A program made the translations under genes and the position numbers. A stretch of DNA of 64,000 bases, taken from NCBI RefSeq assembly GCF_003732265.1, contig NZ_MOBK01000013.1, forward strand, positions 62,001 through 126,000, given 5' to 3'. The notes under the pieces are model-generated. The model did not search any database. It saw only the letters and a list, made by a program, of their open reading frames with translations, and was not told the origin of the DNA. The first letter of the stretch is position 1. Each line of letters opens with the position of its first letter. Source of the DNA: Pseudomonas brassicacearum (GTDB taxonomy: Bacteria > Pseudomonadota > Gammaproteobacteria > Pseudomonadales > Pseudomonadaceae). Shown one piece after another: positions 54,101 to 62,638 of the stretch.

Positions 54101-55746
54101 CCGACTTTCTGGCGGACATCCTGACCGGCTCCGGGCGCTCCCCGTCCCTGTCGCCCGGCAAGGAATACCTGCTGGGCCTCGACGGCAGCCTGATCAGCTA
54201 CACCCTCAGTGCAAGTGCCGGTGAAAAGCAACTCGCCCGGGCATTGGTGCCACCCAGCCAGTTGCAGCGCCGGCACACCCCGATAGAACTGCACATGCGC
54301 AACGGCACGCTAACCCCGAGTGAATACGTCAATCAGGTGGCAAGCGCCGGCCGGTTGCAAGTGGTTCAGGGGAGCCGACTGTGGGGCGAGCCCCGCCCAC
54401 TGTCGCACTGGAGTGCTTATCCGGGAATTATCTCGTCGGACGTGCATCGATTTGCCATTGCCGAGCCGGCGCTCAGCCCGGTCTTTACGCAGATGGACGA
54501 TGCCATGCGCCATGTCCATCGCACGGTGGGCGCCCGTGCCAGCCTGATGTTCGGCTTTGTGCTCAAGGCGCTGAACGGTGAACGGTACGTGACGACGCTG
54601 CCGATCGACGGGAGGCAAGGGCATCTCACGGTCGAGCGGGTGTTTCCCGAAGGGTTGTTACCTTTGGGTTATCGAGTCGAGGGCATTTATTTGTGTCCGT
54701 CGACAAGCCCGGGACGATTGCCCCATGACGTGACGCACAGCTTCATCTCGCCACGGGATCTGTCTTACGGGCTGGACGCTATCGGTGTGCGCACCGCTGA
54801 AGGATCTACGTACCTCAACGTCTACATCTCCTGCGCCGATGGCGCCTTGTTGCGTTACGCACCCAGGAGCAAGGCCCCGGAATGGACCTTGTTTCATACC
54901 ACGCAGGCCTACGAGAAAATTGTGCAATCAGGGCAGGAGTCGCTGTTCGAGTATCTACGCAAAGTGATCGCCAACGGTGAGTTGCAGGTCGTGGTGCGCA
55001 GTGCTTTCTGGTCGCCATTCAGGGTTGATGCCCGGGGTGTCAAAACCGGCATAGGGCTGGTGAGGTGGGCATCGGATAACCGCTTTGCCCTCGGGCCTGC
55101 ATTCGCACATGCCGATGATGCGGCTCGCTCGGCCCAAAGACAGATTGGCGAATACGTCGGCCAGCAGTTTCTGGGTGGCGTGCTGATACACCCGGCGTCA
55201 TCTTCGTTCGTCGCCGTCGAGCCGCTTGAAGACGGCCTCGACAGTGGCGCTGCCAGTTCGCTGTTTTACTCAGGGCCGGGCGGGCCCATTGCACCGGTCA
55301 CGGTGCCGGGTGCACAGCCCTTGCCATTGCCGGTTTTTCCGCAGGACTACAAATGGGTGGCTGTTCATCAGTTCTACAAACGCTTCAACCTGTTCGTGCA
55401 GGACCCGACTGCGTCTGATCGACTACTGATGGACAACCTGGCCCTCGCCGACCTGTGGTTTTGCAGAGACGTCGTGAAAAAGAGCGGCGTCTCCGGGGGC
55501 AGTTGCTATTTCACCGGTCGTGGCGGGGCCCTGTTCAAATTCACCCCCAGCTTCTCGTCGCAGGAAACGGCTTTGTTCAACGAGGAGGCAAAGGAAGGGG
55601 TCGCAGCCTACCTCGCCGGACTCGCAGGCGTCGGCCGGCTTGAGGTACTGGACACCGATGGCTACTGGCAGCTTCGCGGGCGATTGAAGGCGACCTGGCA
55701 GCCACCTGTGCAGCCGACGGCGAAGCCGGATCGTGACGAACTGTGA
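51136..55746 (+). CDS. giant protein of seven DUF4329-like modules
   Basis: 1536 residues from ATG 51136, which has GGAGG 10 bases upstream; ATG 51199 (MNGTSISTPSTPRRA) is an alternative start. Seven modules of ~200-230 residues begin near nucleotides 51260, 51870, 52512, 53160, 53786, 54466 and 55085. Each has a block like SPVFLSPDDAARYALAQLGSRR...YGGLVL...DGLFVATLPV, then an FSxxDL-like segment and a (D/G)G(S/A)L(L/I)xY strand. A closing block like LIQKVAQTGTLSVL...LWG with GPDWxPY follows. Order and wording fit DUF4329, a domain found in Rhs-type toxins and related to JAB peptidases, but the HxH metal motif is lost. Module 2 is the most divergent. No signal peptide, membrane helix or toxin tip is recognised. 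Function unknown. Confidence 0.8.
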   Translation: MYHPLRSGILIIVASQSSEQRMNGTSISTPSTPRRAATFPALGPTFISADDAAYWVHRQIGARRDKAYGGVIVQRGDGKFQPTLPVAGRMGHFDFDFLLSTEAPRQLFAPPGYSGAAYYLSHSANHAEVLRVHPGWTSEQITLSLGFFSRGHILSHMQDPGAYGQRHYLSGPEGSLIKYESTQPAEEKKLFEQGFKAFGPFSDVEHLIQKVAQTGTLSVLVANAPWGGARGNVPANWTLGTAAVRSPSPVQPFFCAVSNQVDKAIEAAAATLTPSTGSVYLGFVVTSADSSECMATYPVLSSEPAAELFKTFPMKADRTLERLLDFDLNGVYFVPQGDTAQSASEPWLYERFFSPDELAAGIKFSLWDVYRQEYPDYLKVYARTRDGAVLQYRPSAHQREAPLKDSADFNVRLKAGTLKPADYIRQVVAAGELTVLKDSALWDVVGIVGPDWQPYARSRRLSPAFLMADDAARFAHEYIGSRRAQGFVGMILQDRNQRFVATEPVFAVRRFALDRLCPLDANGAPIVLVEGHSFHGLYASRWQADAGAIARTDLHEQLTHVQMFTAEDIRSMFDSHAHVVDFYLSGSADSLLVYSPDVAKVAARNRLQQRVAVLADGKTLIDRELTAGTLEPGAVVEELANTGRLRVVVGNDVWGPRGTVLGDESINEATRADVSAPALGAIFTSAEDAVLNARHRARLDYRAAAAGWGFILKHKERDEYVATETVTPRRLGGLNQASDFGAPVLIDEFRTLGLYYAASWMPKGLSTTQAWFARHFAPISDLAAAIYDDKGTQRLTHFQDLNIYIATLDGALLRYQYSASSTQFDNQGVQQLTSALGKDTPPYASVIQMLVKAGELEALRTSELWDEPGSVGPDWTPFVQIQRRALSPVFLSPDDAARYALAQLGSRRERVYGGLVLRRADGLFVATLPVAVEVENFPASWIRLDELTEQGLFLAGSTVVARYHSRIQVEPIFALSNRERDVYLNMFSTDFLADILTGSGRSPSLSPGKEYLLGLDGSLISYTLSASAGEKQLARALVPPSQLQRRHTPIELHMRNGTLTPSEYVNQVASAGRLQVVQGSRLWGEPRPLSHWSAYPGIISSDVHRFAIAEPALSPVFTQMDDAMRHVHRTVGARASLMFGFVLKALNGERYVTTLPIDGRQGHLTVERVFPEGLLPLGYRVEGIYLCPSTSPGRLPHDVTHSFISPRDLSYGLDAIGVRTAEGSTYLNVYISCADGALLRYAPRSKAPEWTLFHTTQAYEKIVQSGQESLFEYLRKVIANGELQVVVRSAFWSPFRVDARGVKTGIGLVRWASDNRFALGPAFAHADDAARSAQRQIGEYVGQQFLGGVLIHPASSSFVAVEPLEDGLDSGAASSLFYSGPGGPIAPVTVPGAQPLPLPVFPQDYKWVAVHQFYKRFNLFVQDPTASDRLLMDNLALADLWFCRDVVKKSGVSGGSCYFTGRGGALFKFTPSFSSQETALFNEEAKEGVAAYLAGLAGVGRLEVLDTDGYWQLRGRLKATWQPPVQPTAKPDRDEL

Positions 55747-55774
55747 AGTGCAGCATTGATTGATCTGAGCGCCG

Positions 55775-55809
55775 GATGAGCCGTGCCTTCCGGGCTGGCA
55801 CGGCTCATC
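55775..55809. terminator. hairpin between convergent genes
   Basis: Perfect 13-bp stem GATGAGCCGTGCC / GGCACGGCTCATC with a 9-base loop. It overlaps the last codons of the ABC permease gene (stop at 55805). No T run; probably a shared transcript end for both convergent genes. Confidence 0.75.
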
Positions 55810-56815
55810 GGCGTCGCATAAGACCGATGAAAAACAACCCGCCAATCGCCGCCGTGGCCACGCCAATCGGCAAGTCCTCGGGGGCGATCAGGGTGCGGGC
55901 GGCGACGTCGACCCAGACCAGGAACAAGCTGCCAAGCAACACGCACGCCGGCAGCAATCGCCGATGCTCCGCCCCGACCATTCGCCGCGCAATGTGCGGC
56001 ACCATCAGTCCGACAAATCCAATCGACCCGCTGATCGACACCAGCACCCCGGTCATCAGCGACGCAATCAAAAACACCCGCAACCGCACGCTGCGCGCAT
56101 TGAGCCCGAGGGTCACCGCTGTCTGCTCGCCGGCCATCAACGCATTCAACGGCCGAGCCATGCCCAACAGCAATCCCAACCCCAGCAACACGCTAGCCGC
56201 CGGCACCGCGAGCAATTCCCAGCGCGCCAACCCAAGCCCGCCGAGCATCCAGAACATCACCGCCGAACTGGCGCGGTGATCGCCCAGAAACAGCAGCAGA
56301 TTAGCCATCGCCATCATCACGAACGACACCGCCACCCCGCACAACAGCAACCGGTCACTGTCCAGCCGCCCATGACGATTAGCGATCACCAGCACAATCA
56401 ACATGCTGACCAACGCACCGATAAACGCCGCAATCGGCAAGGTCAGCAGCCCGACAATCTCACCGACATGCAACACCACAATCACCGCGCCCAGGGTCGC
56501 GCCGGACGTGACCCCGAGCAGGTGCGGATCGGCCAGCGGATTGCGCGTCACCGCTTGCAGCACCGCGCCGATCAACGCCAGCCCGGCGCCGACCAATGCG
56601 CCGAGCAGCATGCGCGGCACACGGATCAGCCACACGATGTGTTCCTGCCCGGCCGACCAACTCACCTCGCCAAACCCAAACACCTTGTGCAGTAAAATTC
56701 GCCACACCACGTCCACCGGCACTCGCGCGGGGCCGAAACCCAGCGACATCACGCACGACACCAGCAACAACGCACCGAGGGCCAGCAGCAACAGGGCGTA
56801 GCGACGATTGATCAT
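55805..56815 (-). CDS. FecCD-type metal/siderophore ABC permease
   Basis: 336 residues, about ten membrane helices. RVPRMLLGALVGAGLALIGAVLQAVTRNPLADPHLLGVTSGATLGAV is the FecCD/BtuC signature, and GSIGFVGLMVPHIARRMVGAEHRRLLP the coupling region. It imports a metal chelate, haem or cobalamin across the inner membrane. Third gene of an ATPase-binding protein-permease operon, overlapping the middle gene by 4 bases. Confidence 0.93.
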   Translation of the reverse strand: MINRRYALLLLALGALLLVSCVMSLGFGPARVPVDVVWRILLHKVFGFGEVSWSAGQEHIVWLIRVPRMLLGALVGAGLALIGAVLQAVTRNPLADPHLLGVTSGATLGAVIVVLHVGEIVGLLTLPIAAFIGALVSMLIVLVIANRHGRLDSDRLLLCGVAVSFVMMAMANLLLFLGDHRASSAVMFWMLGGLGLARWELLAVPAASVLLGLGLLLGMARPLNALMAGEQTAVTLGLNARSVRLRVFLIASLMTGVLVSISGSIGFVGLMVPHIARRMVGAEHRRLLPACVLLGSLFLVWVDVAARTLIAPEDLPIGVATAAIGGLFFIGLMRRR

Positions 56816-57759
56816 TCGCCGTGGAACCCTTTGGCCAGGGTTTCAACCGCCAACACGTTGTCGATACCGGGCGTGGCCTGCACGTAAGGAATGACGATAA
56901 AGCGCTGGTTCCTGATCGCGTCCACCGATTGCAGCGCCTTGTTGTTCATCAGGAATTGCTCCTTCTGTTCGGCAGTGACTTCGCCGTAGTCGACGATCAC
57001 GATCACCTGCGGATTGCGCTCGACCACGCTCTCCCAGTTGACCCGCGTCCAGCTCGCGTCGACGTCATCGAGAATGTTGCGCCCGCCCGCCGCATCGATC
57101 AGCGCTTGCGGCATGCCGAGGCGGCCGGAGGTCATGGCGCGGTCTTCACCGCTGTCGTAAAGGAATACGCGCGGCTTGTCCGCCGGCAGGTCCTGGCGCA
57201 CCTCGTCGACTTGCGCCTGCATCTGCGCGATCAAGGTGTTGGCTCGGTCCTGCACGTCGAAGATTTTGCCGAGGTTGCGCAGATCGTTGTAGGTGTCTTC
57301 GAGGCTGGCGGCCGGGCGCTTCATCACAAAGGCGCAGGACTCGGTCAGTTCGTAGACGTTGATGCCCAACGGTTGCAGGGTTTGCGGCGTCAGGTCGCCG
57401 CCCACGCGCATGCCGTAATCCCACCCGGCGAAGAAGAAATCGACGTTGGCATTGAGCAGGGTTTCCACCGACGGGTATTTGGCCGCGAGCTCCGGCAAGC
57501 CGTCGAGGATGCTCTGCATTTCGGGCGTCACCGACTTCCAGCCGCTCACGCCGCTGTAGCCGGCCATGCTCGGTTTGAGGCCAAGGGCGAGCATCATTTG
57601 GGTCATGTTGATGTCGTGGCTGACCGCGTGTTTCGGCGCTTGCTTGAAGGTCACTTCGCGGTTGCAGCTTTGAATCGTCAGCGGGTAGTGAGTGGCCTCG
57701 GCCAAGGCCTGGGCACTGACCAGCAGAAGGGCGGCACAGAGCAGGGGGCGCAACGTCAT
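56812..57759 (-). CDS. periplasmic metal-chelate binding protein (class III SBP)
   Basis: 315 residues. A signal peptide (MTLRPLLCAALLLVSAQALA) precedes a BtuF/FepB-like fold: YPLTIQSCNREVTFKQAPKHAVSHDINMTQMMLALGLKPSMAGYSG, then YPSVETLLNANVDFFFAGWDYG. Two Cys (IQSCNRE; TESCAFVM) may form a disulfide. ATPase-SBP-permease is the order I remember for the zinc-responsive P. aeruginosa PA2912-PA2914 system, so zinc or another metal chelate is possible. The nearby genes point to copper. The ligand is unresolved. Confidence 0.88.
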   Translation of the reverse strand: MTLRPLLCAALLLVSAQALAEATHYPLTIQSCNREVTFKQAPKHAVSHDINMTQMMLALGLKPSMAGYSGVSGWKSVTPEMQSILDGLPELAAKYPSVETLLNANVDFFFAGWDYGMRVGGDLTPQTLQPLGINVYELTESCAFVMKRPAASLEDTYNDLRNLGKIFDVQDRANTLIAQMQAQVDEVRQDLPADKPRVFLYDSGEDRAMTSGRLGMPQALIDAAGGRNILDDVDASWTRVNWESVVERNPQVIVIVDYGEVTAEQKEQFLMNNKALQSVDAIRNQRFIVIPYVQATPGIDNVLAVETLAKGFHGE

Positions 57760-58544
57760 GGTTGGGTGATCCAGGTGATTCGTGGGTAGCCGTGCAAGGG
57801 GTGTTCGTCGATCAAGGCTTCGACGCCGAAAACGTTGCGCAGCAGCGGGGCGGTCAGGACTTCTTTGGGGGGGCCGCTGGCGACGATGCGGCCGTGGCTA
57901 ATCACGTACAGCCGATCACAGAAAGCGGCGGCGAGGTTGAGGTCGTGGATGCTGGCGAGGGTGCCGATCTGCAGGCGTTTCACCAGTTGCAGCAGTTCCA
58001 GCTGATAGCGCGGGTCGAGGTGATTCGTTGGCTCGTCGAGGATCAGCAATTGCGGTTGTTGCGCCAGGGCGCGGGCGAGGATCACCCGCTGCTTTTCACC
58101 GCCCGAGAGGGTGGCGAAAGCGTGGTCTTCGAAGCCGTTGAGGCCGACGGATTCCAGCGCCTGGGTCGCGAGCTTTCGGTCTTCGAGGGTGTCGCCATCG
58201 AACAGGCCTTTGTGCGGCGTGCGGCCCATGGCGACCACTTCTTCAACAGTCAGGCCGAAGGCGTCGGGGAATTCTTGCAAGACCACGGCGATGCGTTGCG
58301 CGCACCAACGGGAGGATTGCTTCCAGACGTTGTGGTGATCGAGCTGGACCTCGCCGCTCTCGGGTTTGCTGAAGCGCCAGGCACAGCGCAACAGGCTGGT
58401 CTTGCCGCTGCCGTTGGGGCCGATCAACCCGACGAACTCGCCGGCGGCCACGTGCAGCGAGGCATCACGCAGCTGGAACTGGTGATGACAATGGCCGTGG
58501 CCCAGGGGTGTCCAGGCGAGGTGTTTGAGGTTCAGCGAGGTCAT
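57756..58544 (-). CDS. FecE-type ABC transporter ATPase
   Basis: 262 residues. Walker A is GPNGSGKTS, signature LSGGEKQRVILARAL, Walker B LLILDEPTNHLDPRYQ, with SIHDLNLAAAFCDRLYVISHGRIV. It is typical of iron-chelate/B12 ATPases. First gene of the three-gene operon, overlapping the binding protein gene by 4 bases. The promoter should lie upstream of the REPIN at 58581. Confidence 0.93.
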   Translation of the reverse strand: MTSLNLKHLAWTPLGHGHCHHQFQLRDASLHVAAGEFVGLIGPNGSGKTSLLRCAWRFSKPESGEVQLDHHNVWKQSSRWCAQRIAVVLQEFPDAFGLTVEEVVAMGRTPHKGLFDGDTLEDRKLATQALESVGLNGFEDHAFATLSGGEKQRVILARALAQQPQLLILDEPTNHLDPRYQLELLQLVKRLQIGTLASIHDLNLAAAFCDRLYVISHGRIVASGPPKEVLTAPLLRNVFGVEALIDEHPLHGYPRITWITQP

Positions 58545-58580
58545 GCGTTAACTCTGAGATGTTCGGTCATGCTGATGGCC

Positions 58581-58675
58581 TCTTCGCGAGCAAGCCCGCT
58601 CCCACATTTGATCTGTTTGTACACAAATTTTGTGACCGACACAGATCAAATGTGGGAGCGGGCTTGCTCGCGAAG
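58581..58675. repeat. REPIN
   Basis: Inverted arms (CTTCGCGAGCAAGCCCGCTC and complement) around ~45 bases, with an extra inner match GATC(T)TGT / ACAGATC. It lies in the leader of the ABC operon. Confidence 0.93.
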
Positions 58676-58703
58676 GGGCCTTAGGATCAGAACGCTATCC
58701 TGC

Positions 58704-58716
58704 GTTACACAGTAAC
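58704..58716. promoter_or_regulatory. Zur-like palindrome upstream of the ABC operon
   Basis: GTTAC-ACA-GTAAC, a perfect 5-3-5 palindrome. The length and outer bases agree with the core of gammaproteobacterial Zur sites (GTTATANTATAAC); the centre differs. It lies 160 bases before the ATPase start. It could make the system zinc-repressed; this is tentative. Confidence 0.35.
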
Positions 58717-58784
58717 ACTAAATATGAGCGCGAGATAAGCGCTGGAAGTCTACAGGCCCCTCTAACCCGCGCATCTCGCCTGTT

Positions 58785-60167
58785 TCATGATGAAGATGAG
58801 GCCGATTCAGTTTGTCGGCTGAAACGCGACAACAGCACACGATCCAGCACCCAGACCACCACCATCGAAGCTCCCACCAGCGGAAACATCACCCCCAACG
58901 CGAACATGATGACCATCGCGGTTTTCCATTTCGGCAGGTCATGACGCAGCGGCGGCACACCGAATTTGCCCTGTGGCCGACGCTTCCACCAGATCACTAC
59001 GCCGCTGACGGCGCTGAGCAAAATCATCAGGCAAATCAGCAGCACGATGATCTGGTTGACCACCCCGAACATCTTGCCTTCATGCAGCATCACACCGATT
59101 TCCGTGGCGCGGGCGACGGTGCCGTAGTGCTCGAAACGCACGTCGGCGAGAACGTCGCCGGTGTATTGATCGACGTGCAGCGTGGCATCGTTGCGCGGGT
59201 CGTCGGCGAACACGGCAATGGTGAACACGCCGGTGGCGGTTTTCGGGAAGGTGATGCTGTAACCCGGCTCGACCTTGCGTTGCACGGCGATGTCCTGCAC
59301 GTCTTGCAGGCTGATGGTCGGGGCGGCGGGGCCGGCCTGTGCGCCGCCGTGAGCCATGTGTTCGGCGTGGTCGCCGCCGGACATCGGCATCGGCGTGTTT
59401 TCCATCGCCCAAGGCACGGTCTGTTGCGTGGCGGTGTTGAGGCTGCGCGCCTCGACATCGGAGGTGGGCACGTTGTCCCACATGGCGGCCGGGAACACGT
59501 TCCACACGCCGGCATATTGCTGGCCCCAGAAACCGGTCCAGGTCATGCCGCTGAGCAACATCACCAGCAGCAACGACGCGCCCCAGAACCCGGTGACCGC
59601 GTGCAGGTCACGCCACAACACGCGACCGCGACTGCTCAGGCGTGGCCACAAAATACCCGCTGCCTGGCCGCGCGGCCACCACAGGAACACCCCGGACACC
59701 ACCAGCACGATGCCCCAGCCGGCGGCCATTTCGATCAGTCGATCACCGACGGTGCCGATCATCAGCTCGCCGTGAATCGCCCGCGCAATGGCCTGCAGGT
59801 TTTTCTTGGCGTCTTGCTCGCCGAGGATGTCGCCGTGGTACGGATCAATGAACACGTTAAGTTCAGTGCCGCCGTTGATCACGACGAATTGCGCGCTGCG
59901 TTCGGCGTTGACCGGTGGCAGGTACTGTTTGATCGTCGCTTGTGGATACGCCTCTTTCACGCGCTTGAGCAAGTCGTCGGCGGACACGGTGTGGTGGCCG
60001 GCCGGGACGTTCATCAGGCTGGCGTACATCAACGGATCGAGTTGCGGTTTGAACAGATAAAGGGTGCCGGTCAGGGCCAGCATCACCATGAAGGGGGCCA
60101 CGAACAGACCGGCATAGAAATGCCAGCGCCAGGCCAGGTTGTAGAAATTCACTTTGGGCTGTTTCAT
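58785..60167 (-). CDS. PepSY-domain membrane protein of the copper locus
   Basis: 460 residues. N-terminal WRWHFYAGLFVAPFMVMLALTGTLYLFKP is the PepSY-TM hallmark, with three more helices (ALLLVMLLSGMTWTGFW; IVLLICLMILLSAVSGVVIWW; MVIMFALGVMFPLVGASMVVVWVL). Large periplasmic loops lie between, one with a His/Met-rich stretch (MPMSGGDHAEHMAHGGAQ) that may bind copper. Such proteins accompany TonB receptors and may reduce metal chelates. ATG 60167 is chosen over the adjacent GTG because GGAG is 8 bases before it. It follows oprC by 129 bases across a REPIN. Confidence 0.87.
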   Translation of the reverse strand: MKQPKVNFYNLAWRWHFYAGLFVAPFMVMLALTGTLYLFKPQLDPLMYASLMNVPAGHHTVSADDLLKRVKEAYPQATIKQYLPPVNAERSAQFVVINGGTELNVFIDPYHGDILGEQDAKKNLQAIARAIHGELMIGTVGDRLIEMAAGWGIVLVVSGVFLWWPRGQAAGILWPRLSSRGRVLWRDLHAVTGFWGASLLLVMLLSGMTWTGFWGQQYAGVWNVFPAAMWDNVPTSDVEARSLNTATQQTVPWAMENTPMPMSGGDHAEHMAHGGAQAGPAAPTISLQDVQDIAVQRKVEPGYSITFPKTATGVFTIAVFADDPRNDATLHVDQYTGDVLADVRFEHYGTVARATEIGVMLHEGKMFGVVNQIIVLLICLMILLSAVSGVVIWWKRRPQGKFGVPPLRHDLPKWKTAMVIMFALGVMFPLVGASMVVVWVLDRVLLSRFSRQTESASSSS

Positions 60168-60228
60168 CACGTGTGCTCCGCTTTGGCTTGGATCTTTTAG
60201 TTGTTTGTTGGCGGTTGCGTTGCAACCG

Positions 60229-60292
60229 ATCGCGAGCAGGCTCGCTCCTACATGGACGGTGGTGTACCTGTGGGAGCGAGCCTGCTCGCGAT
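60229..60292. repeat. REPIN after oprC
   Basis: Inverted arms ATCGCGAGCAGGCTCGCTCC and GGGAGCGAGCCTGCTCGCGAT around ~24 bases, 4 bases after the oprC stop, between oprC and the PepSY gene. Confidence 0.92.
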
Positions 60293-60296
60293 GCTT

Positions 60297-62414
60297 TTAG
60301 AAGCTCATGTCCACCTTGGTCCAGAGCGTTCGCCCCGGTTCCTTAATGGCCTGCGGGTCATTGGCCGGGTAGCCAAAACCGGCGTTGCCGGCCAGGTTCA
60401 AGTGCTCGGCGTAGGCCTTGCCGAACAGGTTGTCGACGCCGGTGCTGACCCTCCAGTGCTTGTCGATCCGGTAGGCACCGTTGAGCGAGAACACGCCGAA
60501 GCCCGGGGTCTTGTCGAAGTCCTTGCCGACGACGTTGCCCTTGTTCCGGTCGATGCGGTTTTGCGCCGCGACCACCCGCCACAAGGCGCCGGCGCTCCAG
60601 TTGTCTTCGCTGTAGGTCAGGCCGAAACGCGCATCCAGTGGCGGCATTTGCGGCAGTGCGTTGCCGTCGCTGCTGTTCTTGCCCCAGGCGTAGGCCAGGG
60701 TCGCGTCGGCCTTCCAGTTGGAGGTCAACCGGTAAGCCGCACCGAGCTCGCCCCCCATGATTCGCGCGTCGATGTTTTGCGCCTGGGAGGTGGTGCCCAT
60801 CGGGGTCGGGAGGTAGTTGAACAGGATGTAGTCGTGGACTTTGCCGACGTAGCCCGAGGCCCAGGCGTCGAGGTCTTCGGTTTTGTATTGCAGGCCGAAG
60901 TCGAGCTGGGTGGTTTTCTCGGGCTTGATCGAATCGAAGGCATTCACCGAGCCGACTGGGCCGAGCTTGGGTGAAAACAGCTCCCAGTAATCCGGGAAAC
61001 GCTCGGTGTGACCGAGGCCGGCGTAGAGGGTGGTCGGGCTGTCGGCCAGATCATGCTCATATCGGGCGAAGCCGCTTGGTAGGGTGTCGGCGCGGGTGTC
61101 GTCGGCGGTCGGGTTGGGGCGGGTCGTCATCCCGGAGCCGATGGTTTGCCGGTAATCCTTGGCCGAGGCGCGGTCCAGGCGCGCGCCGGTAATCAGCCGG
61201 TCACGGTCGGCGGCGTACCAGGTCAGTTCACTGAAAACACCGTAATTGTGGAAGTCGGCGTCCTCGGTATAGGGCAAGTCTTTGTAAGTGTCGACGCCCA
61301 TGCTGCCGCGCTGGCGGTGTTCACTGGTTTGCGCATCGAGGCCGCTGATCAATTGCACATCGGCCCAGCGCCAGGTGCCTTTGATCCGCGCGCCGACGGT
61401 GCGGCGGTCGACGTTGGAGGCCATCGGCCCGGACATCATCCCGGTCCCGGAAGGCGTGCGCAGGGTGTAGTTGTCCATCACGTGGTCGGCGTAGTTGTAG
61501 TAGATCTGCGCTTCGACCTTGTCCAGCACGTCGCCGATGTTCGATTTCTCGAAACGCAGGCCCAGGCTCTCGCGCTTGAACTGCGAGCCGTCCATGCCGC
61601 GCCCGGCATAACGCGCTTCACCATCGCCCTTGCCGGCGGTCAGTTCCAGCAGGGTGTCGGCGTCCGGGGTCCAGCCGAGCATGACGTCGCCGTTCCACTT
61701 GTCGTAGCGCGAGGGCACGGTGTCGTTGTTGCCATCGCGATAATCGTCGGCGTGCGCGGTGTTGCCGATCACTCGCACGTAGCCCAGTGGCCCGCCGGCA
61801 GCGGCATCCACCACTTTGTCGAAACGGCCGTTGGAGCCGCCCAGCACGCTGGCGTTCACTCGCGTGCCGAGTTCGCCGAAGCTTTCCGGTTCACGGTCGA
61901 AGAGGATGGTTCCGGCGGATGCGCCCGGCCCCCAGAGGACGGTTTGCGGACCTTTGATCACGGTGAGTGTGTCGTAGGTTTCCGGCGAGAGGTACGACGT
62001 TGGCGCGTCCATGCGGCCGGGGCAGGCGCCCAGCAATTGGCCGCCGTTGGTGAGGATGTTCATCCGCGAACCGAACATGCCGCGCAGCACCGGGTCGCCG
62101 TTGGTGCCGCCGTTGCGCACGAGGGCAAAGCCGGGGATGGTTTTCAGATAGTCGGCACCGTCGCTGGCCGGCACCGGTTGGCGCGGGTCCTTGGGGTTGG
62201 TGACGATGGTCAGCGGCGAGCTGGGGGCGATCGCGGTGATCACCGTCGGGCTCAGTTCCTCGATGTGGGCCGCGTGTTCATCGGCCAGCGCCATGGGTGT
62301 TAACAGAGCGCCACAAAGGAAGGCGGTGGCGTGCCTGAAACGAACACTGGCGTTGTTCAGGGCAAAAGAAGCTTGGGCAGTGCTCAAGCGTGAGTCAGCA
62401 GAAAACCTGGACAT
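60297..62414 (-). CDS. oprC: TonB-dependent copper receptor
   Basis: 705 residues. A long leader (to ~Ala-Leu-Ala-Asp at 44) precedes the plug domain: VPASDGADYLKTIPGFALVRNGGTNGDPVLRGMFGSRMNILTNGG, then GACPGRMDAPTSY. Its Cys131 and Met135 form the CxxxM copper-binding motif reported for P. aeruginosa OprC. Then VIKGPQTVLWGPGASAGTILF starts the barrel, which ends in TLWTKVDMSF with C-terminal Phe. It brings copper through the outer membrane. ATG 62414 is preferred (GGAA 8-9 bases upstream; the earlier frame reads through a repeat). Its NosA relatives support nitrous oxide reductase. Confidence 0.94.
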   Translation of the reverse strand: MSRFSADSRLSTAQASFALNNASVRFRHATAFLCGALLTPMALADEHAAHIEELSPTVITAIAPSSPLTIVTNPKDPRQPVPASDGADYLKTIPGFALVRNGGTNGDPVLRGMFGSRMNILTNGGQLLGACPGRMDAPTSYLSPETYDTLTVIKGPQTVLWGPGASAGTILFDREPESFGELGTRVNASVLGGSNGRFDKVVDAAAGGPLGYVRVIGNTAHADDYRDGNNDTVPSRYDKWNGDVMLGWTPDADTLLELTAGKGDGEARYAGRGMDGSQFKRESLGLRFEKSNIGDVLDKVEAQIYYNYADHVMDNYTLRTPSGTGMMSGPMASNVDRRTVGARIKGTWRWADVQLISGLDAQTSEHRQRGSMGVDTYKDLPYTEDADFHNYGVFSELTWYAADRDRLITGARLDRASAKDYRQTIGSGMTTRPNPTADDTRADTLPSGFARYEHDLADSPTTLYAGLGHTERFPDYWELFSPKLGPVGSVNAFDSIKPEKTTQLDFGLQYKTEDLDAWASGYVGKVHDYILFNYLPTPMGTTSQAQNIDARIMGGELGAAYRLTSNWKADATLAYAWGKNSSDGNALPQMPPLDARFGLTYSEDNWSAGALWRVVAAQNRIDRNKGNVVGKDFDKTPGFGVFSLNGAYRIDKHWRVSTGVDNLFGKAYAEHLNLAGNAGFGYPANDPQAIKEPGRTLWTKVDMSF

Positions 62415-62467
62415 GACAATTTCCATCGAACGGCATAAACGACACGGCCGACTGCCAAGGCAGAGTC

Positions 62468-62595
62468 CCTGTGGGAGCGAGTTGTTGTGGCGAGCGAGCT
62501 TGCTCGCGCTGGGCTGCGTAGCGGCCCCTTTTGTGAGTGCTGCGCACTCAAGCGGGAGCAAGCTCCCTCGCCACAAAAGCTCTCTCCCACAGGTT
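62468..62595. repeat. long composite palindromic repeat before oprC
   Basis: Outer arms CCTGTGGGAGCGAG and CTCTCCCACAGG. Inside are TTGTGGCGAGCGAGCTTGCT, GCTGCGTAGCGGCCCC and their approximate inverses, plus AGTGCTGCGCACT. It is the same family as at 2605 and 5345. It separates DUF2946 from oprC, so an oprC promoter would have to lie beside or within it. Confidence 0.82.
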
Positions 62596-62638
62596 TGCCT
62601 GGCTAGCTTCTTAACCGTGTGAGATCAGAGGTGAGTGT

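Noticed and set aside
58545..58784. Cobalamin riboswitch before the FecCD-type ABC operon
   Set aside because: No B12-box-like conserved sequence; the region holds a REPIN and a short palindrome only.
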